8,020 nt of DNA from Anseongella sp036570465 (lineage in GTDB: Bacteria > Bacteroidota > Bacteroidia > Sphingobacteriales > Sphingobacteriaceae). Below the pieces are notes generated by a model. It was not told the DNA's origin and made no database searches. It saw only the letters and a list, made by a program, of their open reading frames with translations. The position numbers and the translations under genes were made by a program. Position 1 is the first letter of the stretch. Each line of letters begins with the position of its first letter. Shown piece after piece: positions 6,537-8,020 of this stretch. Where the stretch lies: positions 1-8,020 of the forward strand of contig DATCYD010000193.1 in the NCBI GenBank assembly GCA_036570465.1, in the 5' to 3' direction.

Positions 6537-8020
6537 AAATGCCATATCGTATCGCAGGGAAAGATAATAGATCGCGCCGGCCTCCGGGTTCCCGAAAGAA
6601 GTATAATAATACCGGTTCAACAGATTCGATCCGCCCAATTTCACTGTGACATTCGCTTGCGGAACAAGGTAGCTTACCTGTGCGTCCAGCGTACCGAAGG
6701 CGGGGACTTCCCCTGCCGAGAACGTGGAGTTCCAATGGAACGCATCCTGCCATCTGTAAACCGCGTTAAACCCGATATTCCGGTAAACGTTCGCTTTCCC
6801 GGCGGAAAGATTGAACCGGTATTCCGGCGTATTGAAATCATTGTATAAACCCTCCGATTCATCGGTGATCGTATTAAAAGACACATTACCCGCCAGACGC
6901 CAGCCCATCATCGCATAATCCAGGCCAAGCGTCCATCCCTGGGTGATTACTTCCGAAGGATTATTCACCACGGTCGAGAATATGGCGGCGCCGGCCAGCC
7001 CCGTGGGTGTGCCGTCCGGGCTTTGAAGCAACACCAGCGGAGCGATAAAATCGCTGTAGCTATTATAGTAGTAGCTCGCATCAACAAGCAGCTTTTTATT
7101 GATCAGACCCCGGTAACCGATCTCATAGGCCTGTACCTGTTCAGGTTTAAAGGTCTGAAGGTCATATTTTTTAAGATCCGCCGGATCCCCACTTTGCTGA
7201 AAACGCTGTACGCTTGCCTGGGTATATCCTTTATTTTCATACAGATCGTATTTCTCCAGCAATTCCGGCAATCCTCCGATCAGCCGGGTATTTGCCCTGA
7301 CAAGCAAGTCGATGTATTGGTTCTGCGTCGTTGGGTTCCGGAAACCCGTTTGCCAGGAAACGCGGATATGGTTATCAGGCACGATCTCATAAACACCGGA
7401 AAGCCTCGGGGTGATCTGCCCGTCAAAATTCTCATTTTTATCGTAACGGAACGACCCCGTTAGCTTCAATCGGTCTTCCAATACCCGTTTGCTCACCTGC
7501 AAGTATGCCCCGTACTCGCTAATACCGATGTCCCGGTCCGCATCGTCGAAAATAGTACCGTCCGAACGCAGCTGGTAGCGGCGGTAGGACGCGCCGGCAA
7601 TCAATTCCACCACCCGGGTATGTTCTGAAAAATCATACATACCCTCGTAGTGATAAAGATTGGTTTTATCATTGAACTTCGCCCCGTTCCGATCAGCGCC
7701 AAAGCCGATATAGCGGCTGGTGATTTCTTCTTTCGCCTTCTCGAATTCCGCGGTCCCGGGTTGCAAACGTTCCTGGTCAGCGAATGCTCTGGCCGCCGTG
7801 TGGGCAGCCTGTTCGTCCGCCCCTACGCCGACTGCCGTCAAAAAAGCACCTACATATTGAGGGAACCAAACCTGGCTTTGCTTCCAGGTTTCGTTCATAA
7901 TGCTTGCCAGAGCCGTGGCATTATATGAATCCCCGGACCGCTCCTGGGTTGTATAAGCTCTCAGGAAGAAGTGCTCTCCTCTTAGTTCCGCCTTGTATTG
8001 GGTCATGATGAAATCACGGA
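6534..8020 (-). CDS. TonB-dependent outer-membrane receptor, C-terminal beta-barrel part (5'-partial)
   Basis: The frame is open from the right window edge to the TAA at 6536-6534. The ATG at 8006 is probably internal, because the frame continues through R-D-F-I to the edge without a stop. About 494 residues are visible, which is barrel only. The signal peptide, any carboxypeptidase-like domain, TonB box and plug lie outside the window. Supporting signs are alternating amphipathic strands rich in Tyr/Phe, the motifs RVSWQTGFRNPT and AYEIGYRG, a late SNLLNRYYYTSFGNPEAG, and a final strand ending in aromatic Phe (SLRYDMAF), as the barrel assembly machinery expects. Such receptors import large or scarce substrates across the outer membrane using TonB energy. 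The substrate cannot be told from the barrel, and no SusD-like partner is visible downstream. The tricorn-like protease gene follows after 97 bases on the same strand. Family confidence is high, substrate unknown. Confidence 0.9.
   Translation of the reverse strand, partial: RDFIMTQYKAELRGEHFFLRAYTTQERSGDSYNATALASIMNETWKQSQVWFPQYVGAFLTAVGVGADEQAAHTAARAFADQERLQPGTAEFEKAKEEITSRYIGFGADRNGAKFNDKTNLYHYEGMYDFSEHTRVVELIAGASYRRYQLRSDGTIFDDADRDIGISEYGAYLQVSKRVLEDRLKLTGSFRYDKNENFDGQITPRLSGVYEIVPDNHIRVSWQTGFRNPTTQNQYIDLLVRANTRLIGGLPELLEKYDLYENKGYTQASVQRFQQSGDPADLKKYDLQTFKPEQVQAYEIGYRGLINKKLLVDASYYYNSYSDFIAPLVLLQSPDGTPTGLAGAAIFSTVVNNPSEVITQGWTLGLDYAMMGWRLAGNVSFNTITDESEGLYNDFNTPEYRFNLSAGKANVYRNIGFNAVYRWQDAFHWNSTFSAGEVPAFGTLDAQVSYLVPQANVTVKLGGSNLLNRYYYTSFGNPEAGAIYYLSLRYDMAF

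Noticed and set aside
6534..8006. ATG at 8006 as the true start of the receptor
   Set aside because: No signal peptide follows it, the protein would lack the plug domain, and the frame is open to the window edge.
1..8020. CRISPR arrays, insertion sequences, tRNA or rRNA genes, defence genes
   Set aside because: No regularly spaced direct repeats, transposase motifs, terminal inverted repeats with target duplications or RNA-gene signatures were seen on either strand.

Overview
This looks like an ordinary chromosomal stretch from a member of the Bacteroidota. The evidence is a TonB-dependent receptor, an exported tricorn-like S41 peptidase of the type common in that phylum, no Shine-Dalgarno sequence before any visible start codon, and promoter-like elements of the TAnnTTTG/TTTG type instead of the E. 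coli type. Base composition is moderate. The genus cannot be fixed from the sequence.

The left half, on the + strand, is sugar catabolism. It holds the 3' part of a BadF/BadG-type N-acetylglucosamine kinase gene (start lost at the window edge), then a 247-base spacer, then a compact two-gene unit of ATP-dependent 6-phosphofructokinase (pfkA) and type I glyceraldehyde-3-phosphate dehydrogenase (gap) separated by 15 bases. The spacer carries degenerate 7-base repeats in inverted blocks, a 12-base palindrome, a perfect 8-base inverted repeat with an A5 loop, and a plausible pfkA promoter. The logic is coherent: phosphorylated amino sugar or hexose enters glycolysis, and pfkA and gap supply its commitment and oxidation steps.

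A near-textbook bidirectional terminator (15-base perfect stem, A-tract on one side and T-tract on the other) separates gap from the convergent minus-strand genes.

The right half, on the minus strand, is cell envelope and periplasm. It holds the C-terminal part of a TonB-dependent outer-membrane receptor (N-terminus beyond the right edge), then 97 bases, then a 1084-residue exported tricorn-like protease with a beta-propeller, a PDZ domain and an S41 catalytic core. The 97-base spacer has a perfect TAnnTTTG element overlapping the receptor stop codon, plus hairpins close to the protease start. The receptor and protease may be co-transcribed, which would fit peptide or protein processing and uptake, but that link is inference.

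No mobile element, CRISPR array, tRNA, rRNA or defence system was seen. I found no convincing new system. The regulatory structures in the two spacers and the low-complexity linker of the protease are the parts most worth a second look.
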